This document shows, one piece after another, positions 8,701-16,580 of a stretch of DNA of 64,000 nt. Position numbers and translations under genes: made by a program. Every line of letters begins with the position of its first letter. Positions within the stretch are counted from its first letter, which is position 1. The stretch comes from Streptomyces nodosus (GTDB taxonomy: Bacteria > Actinomycetota > Actinomycetes > Streptomycetales > Streptomycetaceae). The notes beneath the pieces are model-generated. The model was not told the origin of the DNA. It was given only the letters and a program-made list of their open reading frames with translations, and did not search any database. Where the stretch lies: the NCBI RefSeq assembly GCF_008704995.1, contig NZ_CP023747.1, positions 5,115,501-5,179,500 on the forward strand, in the 5' to 3' direction.

Positions 8701-9597
8701 GGAGGCGAGCGACTTGGCCGCGGCCTCCTTCGCCTCGGCCACCACCTTGTCGGCCTCGGCGCGCGCCGCGCGCAGCGCCGCCTCCGCCTCGGCGATCCGC
8801 TGCTCGGCCGCGCGGCTCACCTCGGCCGCCTGCCGGCGGACGGCGTCGGACTCGGCCGCGGAGCTTGAGCGCAGCTGCTCGGCGTGGTCCGTGGCCTCCT
8901 GGGCCTGGCTGGACGCGGCGTTCAGCAGCCGCTCGGCGTCCGCGCGGGCCCGGCGCAGCAGCTGCTCGGCCTCCGCCCGGGTGGCCTCGGCGTCGCTCTG
9001 GAGCCGCTGTCTGGCCTCCATGGTGAGCCGCTCGGCCTCCGCGCGGGCGGCGGCGAGCGCCTGCTCGGCCTCGGCGCGCGACTCGTCCACCAGACGGCGG
9101 GCCTGCGCCTCGGAGCGGGCCCGCAGCTGCTCGGCCCACGCCACGTTCTCGTTGACGTGGGACTCGACGGTCTGCCGGCGCTCCGCCAGCTCCTGGTCGA
9201 GCTGCTGGCGACGGGTGACCGCCTCCGAGTGCAGCTCGGCCTGGAGACGCGCGGTCTGTTCGGCGTGCTCCTGGAGGATGCGCTGCGTCTGCGCGCGGGC
9301 CTCGCTCAGCTCCCGCTCGGCGTCGGACCGCATCTGGTCCGCCTGCATCTGCGCATTGCGCAGCATCTGCTCGGCCTGATAGCCGATGTCGGCCCCGTCA
9401 TAGGAGGGACGGGTCATGAGGGTGCGTCGCGCCTCGTGCAGCTTGGCGCGCAGCACCTCTACCTGGTAGCCGAGGTCCTCGGCGTGCTGGATCGCCTTTT
9501 CCCGCTCGGTCTTCAGCCGCTCCATCTCGGCCTCGAACCGAGAGAGGTGGTCGACGTCAGCCGCCGGCTCTCGCTCCTGGCGTTCGTAGCCCCGCAC
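5782..9597 (-). CDS. scy: Scy, polarity/tip-organising coiled-coil scaffold
   Basis: 1271 aa, somewhat shorter than the 1326 residues I recall for S. coelicolor Scy. After a DivIVA-like start (about residues 1-50) the whole chain is Ala/Glu/Arg-rich coiled coil with the recurring motif AEAERxRxEA. The published 51-residue hendecad-rich repeat of this protein class fits the spacing seen here. Scy gathers DivIVA and FilP at hyphal tips and controls tip number. GTG at 9597 (MRGYERQEREP) gives the family N-terminus; a TTG 30 bases upstream extends the frame but has no support. Acidic C-terminus ends with Gly/Ser-rich residues. Confidence 0.92.
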   Translation of the reverse strand: MRGYERQEREPAADVDHLSRFEAEMERLKTEREKAIQHAEDLGYQVEVLRAKLHEARRTLMTRPSYDGADIGYQAEQMLRNAQMQADQMRSDAERELSEARAQTQRILQEHAEQTARLQAELHSEAVTRRQQLDQELAERRQTVESHVNENVAWAEQLRARSEAQARRLVDESRAEAEQALAAARAEAERLTMEARQRLQSDAEATRAEAEQLLRRARADAERLLNAASSQAQEATDHAEQLRSSSAAESDAVRRQAAEVSRAAEQRIAEAEAALRAARAEADKVVAEAKEAAAKSLASAESANEQRTRTAKEQVARLVGEATKEAETTKAEAEQSVADARTEAEKILAEASEKARTITAEESASQLAKTARTAEEVLNKASEDARATTRAASEEAERIRKEAEAEADRLRSEAQDISEQLKGAAKDDTKEYRAKTVELQEEARRLRGEAEQLRAEAVAEGERIRSEARREAVQQIEEAARTAEELLAKAKADADELRQAATNDSEKVRTEAIERATTLRRQAEETLERTRKEVEKHREEAEKQAEATKAEAERDALALREDTERAVEARREEAAEELTRLRTEAEQRLASAEQALDEARAEAERIRREAVEESDRLRTEAAERIRTLQAQAEAEADRLRTEAAADASASRAEGESVAVRLRSEAAAEAERLKSEAQDTADRVRAEAQAAAERLGAEATETLAAAQEEAARRRREAEELLGSARQEADQERERAREQSEELLSVARARVEEAQAEAVRLVEEADRRATEMVSAAEQHAQQVRDSVAGLHDQAQEEISGLRSAAEHTAERTRTEAQEEADRVRADAHAERERATEDAERLRREATEESGAAKSLAERTVSEAIAEADRIRSDVAEHARRVRTEASDAIAGAEQDATRTRAEARQDANRIRSDAAVQADTLITEARSEAERLTSETADAAEKLLSDAGDEAERLRAEAAETVGSAQQHAQRMRSESVRLRSEAQAEAERVTTAAREEAEHTLDEARKEANKRRSEAAEQVDTLITETASEADKLLAEAQQTARRTTTDAETQADSMVGAARTEADRLVAEATVEGNTLVERARADADELLAGTRRDAAAIRERAEELRDRITSEIEELHDRARRESAEAMKSAGERCDALIKAAEEQLAKAKEQAKETASAADSEASKVRIAAVKKAEALLKEAEQKKAKLVAEAENIKAEAVREARQAVEEGKQELEVLVRRRADINAEISRVQDVLEALESFEAPSGGKDGGVKAGATVGAPRSGGKTSEG

Positions 9598-9897
9598 TGC
9601 GCGGTCCCATCCGTCCCCTGGTCGCAAGCTTCTCCAAACGAGCTCCGTCCATCCGCCGGACGGGGCCCCCGGGGAATGGTGTCAGATCAACGGCGGAGCA
9701 CGGGCAGCCGCCCCGGTGCTCTGTCCCCCGAAAACACGGACCCCGGCCACAGGCCCTGTCGTCGAACTCCCGTCTGCCCGGCGGACAGAGGGCGGGAATG
9801 GGCCGACAAGGCCTGGCGTCCCACCGGTCAGGCAGGACGCGGTCACCCTGGTGCAGCGGCGACCGCCCCCAACCCTACCGGCCCTTATGTACGGGAG
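9598..9897. other. Long leader region upstream of scy
   Basis: 300 bp without a gene. On the minus strand a -10-like TAGGGT (complement of 9872-9877) lies 18 bp after a -35-like CTGACT (complement of 9896-9901). If used, it would give scy a 5' leader of about 265 bases. I see no riboswitch fold I can name. Confidence 0.45.
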
Positions 9898-9901
9898 TCA
9901 G
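9872..9901 (-). promoter_or_regulatory. Candidate scy promoter
   Basis: -35 CTGACT (9901-9896), an 18-bp spacer and -10 TAGGGT (9877-9872) on the minus strand. It overlaps the stop codon of the epimerase gene. Similar to the housekeeping sigma HrdB consensus, but unproven. Confidence 0.4.
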
Positions 9902-10338
9902 TGCTCAGGTGACTCAACGGCCGCGGATGTGACCAGTTCTGTGAGAACTCCGTGACAATCCTTGGGGTGCAGAAAGGTGATCCGGGACCCCATGGAACCC
10001 CGTCGTGGCTCGTCGTACAGCACGCGCACGCCCTTGTCCCGGACGGCCTCCGCGTCCCCGTCGACGTCCGCCGTGCCGAAGGCGATGTGATGTACGCCCT
10101 CCCCGTTCTTGGCGAGCCACTTCGCCACGGCGGAGTCCTCGCGGACGGGTTCCAGCAGCTGGAGGTAGGAGGCCCCGCCGTCGCCCGTGTCATTGATCTT
10201 CAGCATGGCCTCGCGGACGCCCTGTTCCTCGTTGATCTCGGTGTGGAACACGGAGAAGCCGTAGGTCGAGGTGTAGAACTCGACGGTCTTCTCCAGGTCG
10301 AAGCAGGCGATCCCGATGTGGTCGATTCGCGTCAGCAT
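9898..10338 (-). CDS. mce: Methylmalonyl-CoA epimerase
   Basis: 146 aa, the usual length. This VOC-fold metalloenzyme interconverts (2R)- and (2S)-methylmalonyl-CoA. The four metal ligands known from the Propionibacterium enzyme (His12, Gln65, His91, Glu141) align with His7, Gln60, His84 and Glu134 here, in HIGIA, YLQLLEP, VHHIAF and LTELV. It is divergent from the thiolase gene and 1.4 kb from meaB, so it belongs to the methylmalonyl-CoA handling set. ATG at 10338 starts exactly at the family N-terminus. Confidence 0.95.
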   Translation of the reverse strand: MLTRIDHIGIACFDLEKTVEFYTSTYGFSVFHTEINEEQGVREAMLKINDTGDGGASYLQLLEPVREDSAVAKWLAKNGEGVHHIAFGTADVDGDAEAVRDKGVRVLYDEPRRGSMGSRITFLHPKDCHGVLTELVTSAAVESPEH

Positions 10339-10486
10339 GGAGTCAGTGCAACGCTCTCCGGGCGGTTACGCAACGTGCGCGCGATCACACCGACGGCTTG
10401 ATGACGGGGTGGACCGCCGGTCAGTACATTCGAAGTAAACCCTCGTTCACTCCTCGGCCGTCCAGGCCGGAAGGGGATCGCAGCTC

Positions 10487-11689
10487 ATGTCTGGAACGAA
10501 CAGCTCCACCTCCGTGATCGTCGCCGGAGCCCGTACCCCGATGGGACGGCTGCTCGGCTCGCTGAAGTCCTTCTCCGGGGCCGATCTCGGCGGTTTCGCG
10601 ATCAAGGCCGCCCTCGACCGTGCGGGGATCGGCGGCGAGCAGGTGCAGTATGTGATCATGGGTCAGGTGCTGCAGGCCGGGGCGGGGCAGATCCCCGCAC
10701 GCCAGGCTGCGGTCAAGGCGGGCATTCCGATGAACGTCCCGGCCCTGACGGTCAACAAGGTGTGTCTGTCGGGCCTCGACGCGATCGCGCTGGCCGACCA
10801 GTTGATCCGTGCGGGTGAGTTCGATGTGATCGTCGCCGGCGGCCAGGAGTCCATGACCAACGCCCCCCATCTGCTGCCGAAGTCCCGGGACGGCTACAAG
10901 TACGGCGCCGTCCAGATGGTCGACGCGATGGCCCACGACGGCCTGACCGACGCCTTCGAGAACATCGCCATGGGCGAGTCGACCGAGAAGCACAACACGC
11001 GCCTCGGCATCACCCGTCCGGAGCAGGACGAGATCGCGGCGCTCTCCCACCGGCGCGCCGCCGAGGCCCAGAAGAACGGCGTCTTCGAGGCCGAGATCAC
11101 CCCGGTGGAGGTACCGCAGCGCAAGGGCGATCCGGTTCTCTTCAGCCGTGACGAGGGCATCCGCGGCGAGACCACGGTGGAGTCGCTCGCGAAGCTGCGC
11201 CCGGCCTTCACCAGGGACGGCACCATCACGGCAGGTTCCGCCTCGCAGATCTCGGACGGTGCGGCGGCCGTGGTCGTGATGAGCAAGGCCAAGGCCCAGG
11301 AGCTCGGCCTGGAGTGGATCGCGGAGATCGGCGCCCACGGGAATGTGGCGGGACCGGACAACTCGCTCCAGTCGCAGCCCTCGAACGCGATCCTCCACGC
11401 GCTGAAGAAGGAGGGCCTGGAGGTCTCGGACCTCGATCTGATCGAGATCAACGAGGCGTTCGCGGCGGTGGCCGTGCAGTCAATGAAGGACCTGGGGGTT
11501 TCCACCGAAAAGGTGAACGTCAACGGTGGTGCGATCGCCTTGGGTCACCCGATCGGGATGTCCGGCGCCCGGCTCGTCCTCCATCTCGCCCTGGAGCTGA
11601 AGCGGCGCGGCGGAGGCGTCGGCGCGGCGGCCCTGTGCGGTGGCGGCGGCCAGGGCGACGCGCTGATCGTGCGGGTGCCCAAGGCCTGA
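10487..11689 (+). CDS. Acetyl-CoA C-acetyltransferase (thiolase)
   Basis: 400 aa, a complete biosynthetic-type thiolase. It condenses two acetyl-CoA to acetoacetyl-CoA or reverses this. The nucleophile is Cys93 in NKVCLSG. The general base pair is His354 in GHPIG and Cys384 in LCGGGGQG. It precedes meaB by 40 bp in the same direction, so the two are probably co-transcribed. AAGGGGA lies 9 bases before the ATG. Confidence 0.94.
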   Translation: MSGTNSSTSVIVAGARTPMGRLLGSLKSFSGADLGGFAIKAALDRAGIGGEQVQYVIMGQVLQAGAGQIPARQAAVKAGIPMNVPALTVNKVCLSGLDAIALADQLIRAGEFDVIVAGGQESMTNAPHLLPKSRDGYKYGAVQMVDAMAHDGLTDAFENIAMGESTEKHNTRLGITRPEQDEIAALSHRRAAEAQKNGVFEAEITPVEVPQRKGDPVLFSRDEGIRGETTVESLAKLRPAFTRDGTITAGSASQISDGAAAVVVMSKAKAQELGLEWIAEIGAHGNVAGPDNSLQSQPSNAILHALKKEGLEVSDLDLIEINEAFAAVAVQSMKDLGVSTEKVNVNGGAIALGHPIGMSGARLVLHLALELKRRGGGVGAAALCGGGGQGDALIVRVPKA

Positions 11690-11729
11690 GCGTCCGTCTC
11701 CCCGCCTCCCGAACCCGAACGGAGCTGTG

Positions 11730-12686
11730 ATGCAGGACGTCTCCTCGCTGGTGGCCCAGGCCCGGGAGGGCGGGCCGCGGGCCGTGGCACGGCTGATCTC
11801 CCTGGTCGAGGGGGCGTCCGAGCAGCTCAGGGAGGTCATGGCGGCCCTGGCGCCGCTGTCCGGCGGGGCGTATGTGGTGGGCCTCACCGGGTCGCCGGGC
11901 GTCGGCAAGTCCACGTCCGCATCGGCGCTGGTGACGGCCTACCGCAAACAGGGCAAGCGGGTCGGGGTGCTGGCCGTGGACCCGTCCTCGCCCTTCTCGG
12001 GCGGTGCGCTGCTCGGTGATCGCGTACGGATGTCGGAGCACGCCTCCGACGCCGGCGTGTACATCCGGTCGATGGCCACGCGGGGGCATCTGGGCGGCCT
12101 CGCCTGGGCCGCCCCGCAGGCGATCCGGGTGCTGGACGCGGCGGGCTGCGAAGTGATCCTGGTGGAGACCGTCGGCGTCGGCCAGTCGGAGGTCGAGATC
12201 GCCTCCCAGGCCGACACCTCGGTCGTGCTGCTGGCCCCGGGGATGGGCGACGGCATCCAGGCCGCGAAGGCGGGAATCCTGGAGATCGGCGATGTCTATG
12301 TCGTCAACAAGGCCGACCGGGACGGCGCGGACGCCGCCGCCCGTGAACTGAACCACATGCTGGGCCTCGGCGAGGCGCGGGCCCCGGGTGACTGGCGTCC
12401 GCCGATCGTGAAGACGGTCGCCTCCCGGGGCGAGGGCGTCGAGGAGGTCGTCGAGGCCCTGGAGAAGCACCGGGCGTGGATGGAGGAGCGGGGGGTGCTC
12501 GCCGAGCGCCGGCTGGCCCGCGCCGCCCGCGAGGTGGAGACCATCGCGGTGACGGCCCTGCGGGAGCGCATCGGCGATCTGCACGGCGACCGTTACCTGG
12601 GTGCGCTGGCCGAGCGGATCGTGGCGGGCGAGCTGGACCCCTACCGGGCGGCCGACGAACTGGTGGCGGGACTGACCGAGGGCTGA
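11730..12686 (+). CDS. meaB: MeaB, GTPase chaperone of methylmalonyl-CoA mutase
   Basis: 318 aa. A G3E-family P-loop GTPase: Walker A GSPGVGKST (residues 54-62), the switch-like ETVGVGQSEVE segment, and the base-recognition motif NKAD. MeaB (ArgK) gates cofactor loading and protects adenosylcobalamin mutases such as methylmalonyl-CoA mutase and its isobutyryl-CoA homologue, which also lies in this window at 19640. ATG at 11730 has GGAG 5 bases upstream; GTG at 11727 is too close. Confidence 0.94.
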   Translation: MQDVSSLVAQAREGGPRAVARLISLVEGASEQLREVMAALAPLSGGAYVVGLTGSPGVGKSTSASALVTAYRKQGKRVGVLAVDPSSPFSGGALLGDRVRMSEHASDAGVYIRSMATRGHLGGLAWAAPQAIRVLDAAGCEVILVETVGVGQSEVEIASQADTSVVLLAPGMGDGIQAAKAGILEIGDVYVVNKADRDGADAAARELNHMLGLGEARAPGDWRPPIVKTVASRGEGVEEVVEALEKHRAWMEERGVLAERRLARAAREVETIAVTALRERIGDLHGDRYLGALAERIVAGELDPYRAADELVAGLTEG

Positions 12687-12687
12687 C

Positions 12688-12708
12688 GGGGCCGCGACGC
12701 ACGGCCCC
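12688..12708 (+). terminator. Terminator after meaB
   Basis: GGGGCCG (12688-12694) and CGGCCCC (12702-12708) form a 7-bp stem with a 7-base loop, beginning 1 base after the meaB stop. It separates meaB from the convergent absC-like gene. Confidence 0.6.
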
Positions 12709-12848
12709 GGCCGGTGCCACACGGCCGGCCGCCGGGCTCTGCCCCGGGCGAGCCGGGCGTGCCGTCGAGGGCCCCTGGTGGCGCGGATGCGTCCGCCCGG
12801 CCGCGGGGAGCAGCCGGGCGGGTCGGGGTCATGCGCTGGGGCGCGGCG

Positions 12849-13325
12849 TCACGGCTTGCCGCGCTGGCACCTCAGGTGTTCGGCGATCGGGCGCAGGGAC
12901 CGGTGTACCTGCTCCAGGTCCTCGGGGGACATCAGATCGATGAAGTGCCGCCGTACGGAGCCCACATGGTGGGGAGCGACCTTCTGCACCGTCTCCCTGC
13001 CGTGATCGGTGAGGACCGCGTACAGACCTCGCCGGTCGGACTCGCAGTTCTCGCGGCGGACCAGGTTCGCGTTCTCCATCCGGGTGATCTGGTGCGAAAG
13101 GCGGCTCTTGGACTGGAGGGTGGCCGCCGCGAGGTCGCTCATCCGCATCCGGCCGTCCTCGGACTCCGAGAGGTTCACCAGGATCTCGTAGTCGTTCATC
13201 GTCAGGCCGAACGGCTGAAGATCCTTCTCCAGCTGGTACATCAGCAGCCGGTTGACGTCCAGAAGGGTGCGCCAGGCGCACTGCTCCGCTTCGGTCAGCC
13301 AGCGCGTTGCCGTCTCGGTCTCCAT
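12849..13325 (-). CDS. absC: MarR-family regulator, AbsC-like
   Basis: 158 aa winged-helix MarR protein; the DNA-binding part is near residues 40-105 (MRMSDLAAATLQSKSRLSHQITR, then the wing). It closely resembles AbsC (SCO5405), a regulator tied to zinc-dependent antibiotic production in S. coelicolor, and sits in the same context. The symbol rests on memory of that sequence. A TAGACT box (minus strand, 13337-13332) lies 6 bases before the ATG with no ribosome site, so translation may be leaderless. The neighbouring AIM24 genes are a separate unit. Confidence 0.8.
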   Translation of the reverse strand: METETATRWLTEAEQCAWRTLLDVNRLLMYQLEKDLQPFGLTMNDYEILVNLSESEDGRMRMSDLAAATLQSKSRLSHQITRMENANLVRRENCESDRRGLYAVLTDHGRETVQKVAPHHVGSVRRHFIDLMSPEDLEQVHRSLRPIAEHLRCQRGKP

Positions 13326-13417
13326 GAATCAAGTCTACCTAAAAAGTTGAAAGGCGAACTAGTGAGGGTGGTGTGACAGTGCGCACGCGTTCGACGTCAC
13401 ACTCCGCAGATTACCGT

Positions 13418-14218
13418 TCACAGCCCGAAGCGACGCTGGAGGTCTCCCGGCTGTCCGGGAAGGTGCGGTGCCCCCGACGCGCCCCGGTGGCCGGGTGTTC
13501 CGCCGCCGCCCGGCACCCCGGGTTCCTCCGGGACCGCCCCCCTGTCCAGCTCGTCCATCAGTTTCTCCGAGGACTGCAGCAGGACGGTGCCCGCTCCGAC
13601 GAACTCGAACTGGTGCTCCTCCCCGGAGGCCCCGCCGAAGCCCGTCAGCCCACGTAGACCACCCCATACGCCGGTCAGATAGGCATGGTCGTAGTGATGG
13701 CACGGGGACGGGCAGTCGGCCCAGCCGACCAGGGCCTGGGGGTCCACCCGGATCGGGGGTTCCATGAAGACCACCGGGCCGTTGGACGCGGCCACGAACT
13801 TGCCGGTGCCGATCAGCGTCAGAAAGCCGGGAATGATCGACTGCTTCAGCGAGAGACTTGGCTGAAAAGCAAGCAGATTGCCCGAGCGAACGGTCAGATT
13901 GCCGTCCTCCAGGTCGAAGGAGTTCACATCGAAGGCCCGGTCGGCGAGGAGCATCCGGCCCGAGCCCTGCGCCACCACCCAGTCGCTCGCATGCAAAGGC
14001 GAATGGAAGGACGCGCGGACGAGATGGTCGAGGGGGCCGTGTCCGATGCCGTTGAACTCGATCGACCCGTAGTAGGCGATCATCTTCCCCTTCTGCAGGA
14101 ACCACTGGCTCCCCTTGAGCTCCACACAGAAGGTGTACTCGTTGACGTTGTCGTCGGCCGGCAGTGTCATCGGGTCGAAGACCACGGGACCGGCTCCCGT
14201 TCCCGGGTGGGTGCTCAC
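13418..14218 (-). CDS. AIM24-family protein, third in cluster (266 aa)
   Basis: The core matches the AIM24 family (beta-rich, named after a yeast mitochondrial protein; its bacterial role is unknown). The fold lines up with its two neighbours, and it carries an extra C-terminal Gly/Pro/His-rich tail of about 45 residues after EKLMDEL. GTG at 14218 overlaps the stop of the upstream AIM24 gene by 4 bases (GTGA), so the three are translationally linked. No signal peptide. No enzymatic motif seen. Confidence 0.85.
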   Translation of the reverse strand: MSTHPGTGAGPVVFDPMTLPADDNVNEYTFCVELKGSQWFLQKGKMIAYYGSIEFNGIGHGPLDHLVRASFHSPLHASDWVVAQGSGRMLLADRAFDVNSFDLEDGNLTVRSGNLLAFQPSLSLKQSIIPGFLTLIGTGKFVAASNGPVVFMEPPIRVDPQALVGWADCPSPCHHYDHAYLTGVWGGLRGLTGFGGASGEEHQFEFVGAGTVLLQSSEKLMDELDRGAVPEEPGVPGGGGTPGHRGASGAPHLPGQPGDLQRRFGL

Positions 14219-14865
14219 AGTTTTTCCTCCGACGCCTGGACGTAGACCACACCGCTGCCGCTCAGCTCCAGCTGGAACGCCTCGCCGGAGCCCCGGCCCA
14301 CCATCTCCCGCCAGCCGATCGCCGTGGTCAGCTTGTTGCGGACCTCGCCGTGGTGCGCGACATAGGCCTGGGGGTCCACATGGACCGGGCGCTGCGGGGT
14401 GATCGGCACCTCGAAGACCCCGCCGTGCGCCATCACGGCGACCGCGCCGTGCCCCGCGAGCGTGGTGGTGAACAGGCCCTGGCCCGTCACCTGGCCGCGT
14501 ACCAGGCCCATGACGCCGCCCTGCGAGCCCATGAACATGGTGCCCTGCTGGAGGGTGCCCTCGAAGGCGAGCAGCCGGTCCGCCTCGACGTACAGGGTGT
14601 CGCCCGCGAGCTCGATCACCTGGACATGGTGGCCGCCGTGCCCGAACAGCACCGTGCCGCTGCCCTCGACCGTCATCAGCGGCGTCGCCTCGTTCGCCAC
14701 CCGGCGGCCGATCATCGACATCACCCCGCCCTGGCCGCCCTGGATGCTGGGGGTGAAGGAGACGTCGCCCCGGTAGGCGAGCATCGCCCCCCGCTGGCTG
14801 AACAGACGGGTCCCGGGCACGACCGTCGCCTCGATCATCTTCGAGTTCACTTCGCGGAAGGCCAT
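14215..14865 (-). CDS. AIM24-family protein, middle of cluster (216 aa)
   Basis: A compact AIM24-domain protein with repeated Gly-rich turns (GDVSFTP, GHGGHHVQV) and a conserved C-terminal EAFQLELSGSGVVYVQAS. This ending is shared with the other two members. It starts at ATG 14865, one base after the TGA of the preceding gene. Its role is unknown; families of this kind are predicted to bind or modify membranes or other proteins, which is inference. Confidence 0.87.
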   Translation of the reverse strand: MAFREVNSKMIEATVVPGTRLFSQRGAMLAYRGDVSFTPSIQGGQGGVMSMIGRRVANEATPLMTVEGSGTVLFGHGGHHVQVIELAGDTLYVEADRLLAFEGTLQQGTMFMGSQGGVMGLVRGQVTGQGLFTTTLAGHGAVAVMAHGGVFEVPITPQRPVHVDPQAYVAHHGEVRNKLTTAIGWREMVGRGSGEAFQLELSGSGVVYVQASEEKL

Positions 14866-14866
14866 G

Positions 14867-15499
14867 TCAGAGGTTCCCCGCGATCGTGTTGCGCTCGCTG
14901 GGCTGGACATACACCAGTCCGTCCCCCTCGAAGCGGATCTGGAAGGCCTCGCCGCCGCCCTCGCCGAGGAAGGTGCGGAAGGTCACCCCGGCCTGGAAGG
15001 ACTGCCGTACATCGCCCTGGTGCGCGATGTAGGCGCCCGGGTCGACGGTCAGCGGGTACTGCGCGCTCACCCGCAGCACCACCGCATGGCCGTCCGACAT
15101 GATCGCCGCTTGGCCGTGGCCCTCCACGGTCGTGGTGAACAGGCCGTTGCCCTGGGAGGCGCCGCGCACACCGGTGAACGTGGTGCCCGTGCGCAGGCTC
15201 GCGTCCGTCGCCAGGAGATTGCTGGACTCGACGTACAGCTTGTCGCCCCGCAGGTCCACCAGGTTGATCTCGCTGGCCCGGTCCGCGAACCAGCAGGTCC
15301 CGTGCCCCTTCACCTCCATCACGGTCATCTGTTCGCCGGTGAGCCGCCGGGTCACCATCCCGCGGATCCCCTCACCGCCGCCGGTGAGTCTCTTGAAGGT
15401 GAGCTGTCCGTCGTAGGCGACCATGGAGCCGTTCTTCGCCTTCACGGCGTCCCCGGCCAGGTCGACGGCCAGCACCTTGCTCTCTTGGAGTCGGAACAT
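14867..15499 (-). CDS. AIM24-family protein, first in cluster (210 aa)
   Basis: The first of three adjacent AIM24-domain genes. It has the same beta-strand series and the C-terminal EAFQIRFEGDGLVYVQPSE seen in its neighbours. The start is uncertain: ATG at 15499 gives MFRLQES, while GTG at 15505 lies 6 bases after a TACCGT box and would make a leaderless transcript. A longer reading frame upstream is Arg/Pro-rich noise. Operon order is this gene, then 14865, then 14218. Confidence 0.85.
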   Translation of the reverse strand: MFRLQESKVLAVDLAGDAVKAKNGSMVAYDGQLTFKRLTGGGEGIRGMVTRRLTGEQMTVMEVKGHGTCWFADRASEINLVDLRGDKLYVESSNLLATDASLRTGTTFTGVRGASQGNGLFTTTVEGHGQAAIMSDGHAVVLRVSAQYPLTVDPGAYIAHQGDVRQSFQAGVTFRTFLGEGGGEAFQIRFEGDGLVYVQPSERNTIAGNL

Positions 15500-15729
15500 C
15501 GCCACGGGGCGACGGTAGCGGCCGGGCGGCCGGCACGGACAGAGCCGCGAGGGGGATCCGACCCTGACGGAACCCTCAGAGGGGACGGGCGCGGGACGGC
15601 GCCCGCACCGGCCGTCGCCGACACCCGCACCCCCGTCCAGAGTCCGCCACGTCCCGGATGTCACAATGGGCGGGCGCTTGTGCATGTGTTCACAAAGCGT
15701 CGACGACCCTCCCCACCGAAGGTGACCCC

Positions 15730-16074
15730 GTGGACATAAAGACCGCCACCGCCCTCCGCAGGCTCCGCCTGGTCTCGGCTCCCGAGGCCGTCTCCTTCCT
15801 GCTGCTGCTCGTCTGCTCGGTGCTGAAGCGCACCACCGACTTCAACGCCGTGCCCGTGATGGGCGCCATCCACGGCGTCCTGTTCATCCTCTATGTGATC
15901 TTCTGGGTGGACGCCTGGAACCGCGCCAGGTGGCCGCTGGGGACCGCGGCCCTCTACTTCGTCCTGTCGGTGCTGCCGACCGGCGGTTTCTTCGCCGAGC
16001 GCAGGCTGCGCCGGGAGGCCGAGGACTCGGTCATCGCCGCCCGCGCCCGCAAGGAAGGGATCGTGAACGCGTGA
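15730..16074 (+). CDS. DUF3817 membrane protein (114 aa)
   Basis: A small integral membrane protein with three predicted helices (about residues 20-38, 45-65 and 72-90) and a basic tail, typical of DUF3817. It has a paralogue at 19182. GTG at 15730 has AAGGTGA 5 bases before it, which beats the upstream in-frame ATG. Its stop overlaps the next gene by 4 bases (GTGA). Function unknown. Confidence 0.85.
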   Translation: MDIKTATALRRLRLVSAPEAVSFLLLLVCSVLKRTTDFNAVPVMGAIHGVLFILYVIFWVDAWNRARWPLGTAALYFVLSVLPTGGFFAERRLRREAEDSVIAARARKEGIVNA

Positions 16075-16367
16075 TCGTCGCCTTCTCCGTGACGCCCCTG
16101 GGTGTCGGCGAGGACGTGGGGGAGTATGTCGCCGACGCCGTCCGGGTCGTACGGGAGTCGGGTCTGCCGCACCGCACCGACGCCATGTTCACCTCGATCG
16201 AGGGGGAGTGGGACGAGGTCATGGACGTCGTGAAGCGGGCCGTCGCCGCGGTCGAGGCGCGCGCCCCGAGGGTCTCCGTGGTCCTCAAGGCGGACATCCG
16301 CCCCGGTGTGTCCGACGGGCTGACGTCCAAGGTGGAGACGGTGGAGCGCTATCTGTCCGGCGCCTGA
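16071..16367 (+). CDS. MTH1187-family thiamine-binding protein (98 aa)
   Basis: A member of the MTH1187/YkoF-like ferredoxin-fold family that binds thiamine (DUF77). The fold signature is VIVAFSVTPLGVGEDVGEYVADAVRVVRESG at the N-terminus and a mid-chain EGEWDEVMDVVKRA. It overlaps the preceding DUF3817 gene by 4 bases, so a membrane partner is likely co-translated. Whether it transports or senses thiamine is unknown. Confidence 0.87.
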   Translation: MIVAFSVTPLGVGEDVGEYVADAVRVVRESGLPHRTDAMFTSIEGEWDEVMDVVKRAVAAVEARAPRVSVVLKADIRPGVSDGLTSKVETVERYLSGA

Positions 16368-16395
16368 GGCGCCCTTCGCCGTTCTTCCGGCAGCT

Positions 16396-16425
16396 GAGAA
16401 CCCCGGCCCGGGCGCCGGGGTTCTC
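16396..16425 (+). terminator. Terminator after the thiamine-binding protein gene
   Basis: GAGAACCCCGGC (16396-16407) pairs perfectly with 16414-16425 over a 6-base loop. It follows the stop by 28 bp. Confidence 0.8.
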
Positions 16426-16495
16426 CCATGTCCGGGTGCCGGCGCGCCCTCTCCCGCCCCGGAGGTTCGAGCAACTGGAGTCTGGCCGAGAGGGG

Positions 16496-16557
16496 TTTGA
16501 GCGGTCGCTCAAATCTGTTGTAGTGTCAGAACCGGTTTGAGCGATCGCTCAAACCGG
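16496..16557 (+). promoter_or_regulatory. Promoter with two TetR-type operators, upstream of SRPBCC-tetR operon
   Basis: Operator 1 (16496-16513) is an 18-bp near-perfect palindrome built on TTTGAGCG. Operator 2 (16532-16557) is a perfect 26-bp palindrome with the same core. Between them sit -35 TTGAGC (16497-16502, inside operator 1) and -10 TAGTGT (16521-16526), 18 bp apart. The predicted start site near 16533 lies in operator 2. This is the layout of an autorepressed TetR operon. The likely repressor is the tetR gene two positions downstream. Confidence 0.8.
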
Positions 16558-16580
16558 CTCATCGTCGGGGGGATTCGGCC

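Noticed and set aside
6247..8868. 873-aa plus-strand open frame across scy
   Set aside because: It is antisense to scy; its Leu/Gly/Arg-rich pattern repeats with the scy repeat and lacks a ribosome site. Codon third positions fit scy on the minus strand.
5782..9597. Repeated DNA in scy as a CRISPR array
   Set aside because: The repeats are degenerate and in frame, follow the coiled-coil period and have no unique equal-length spacers.
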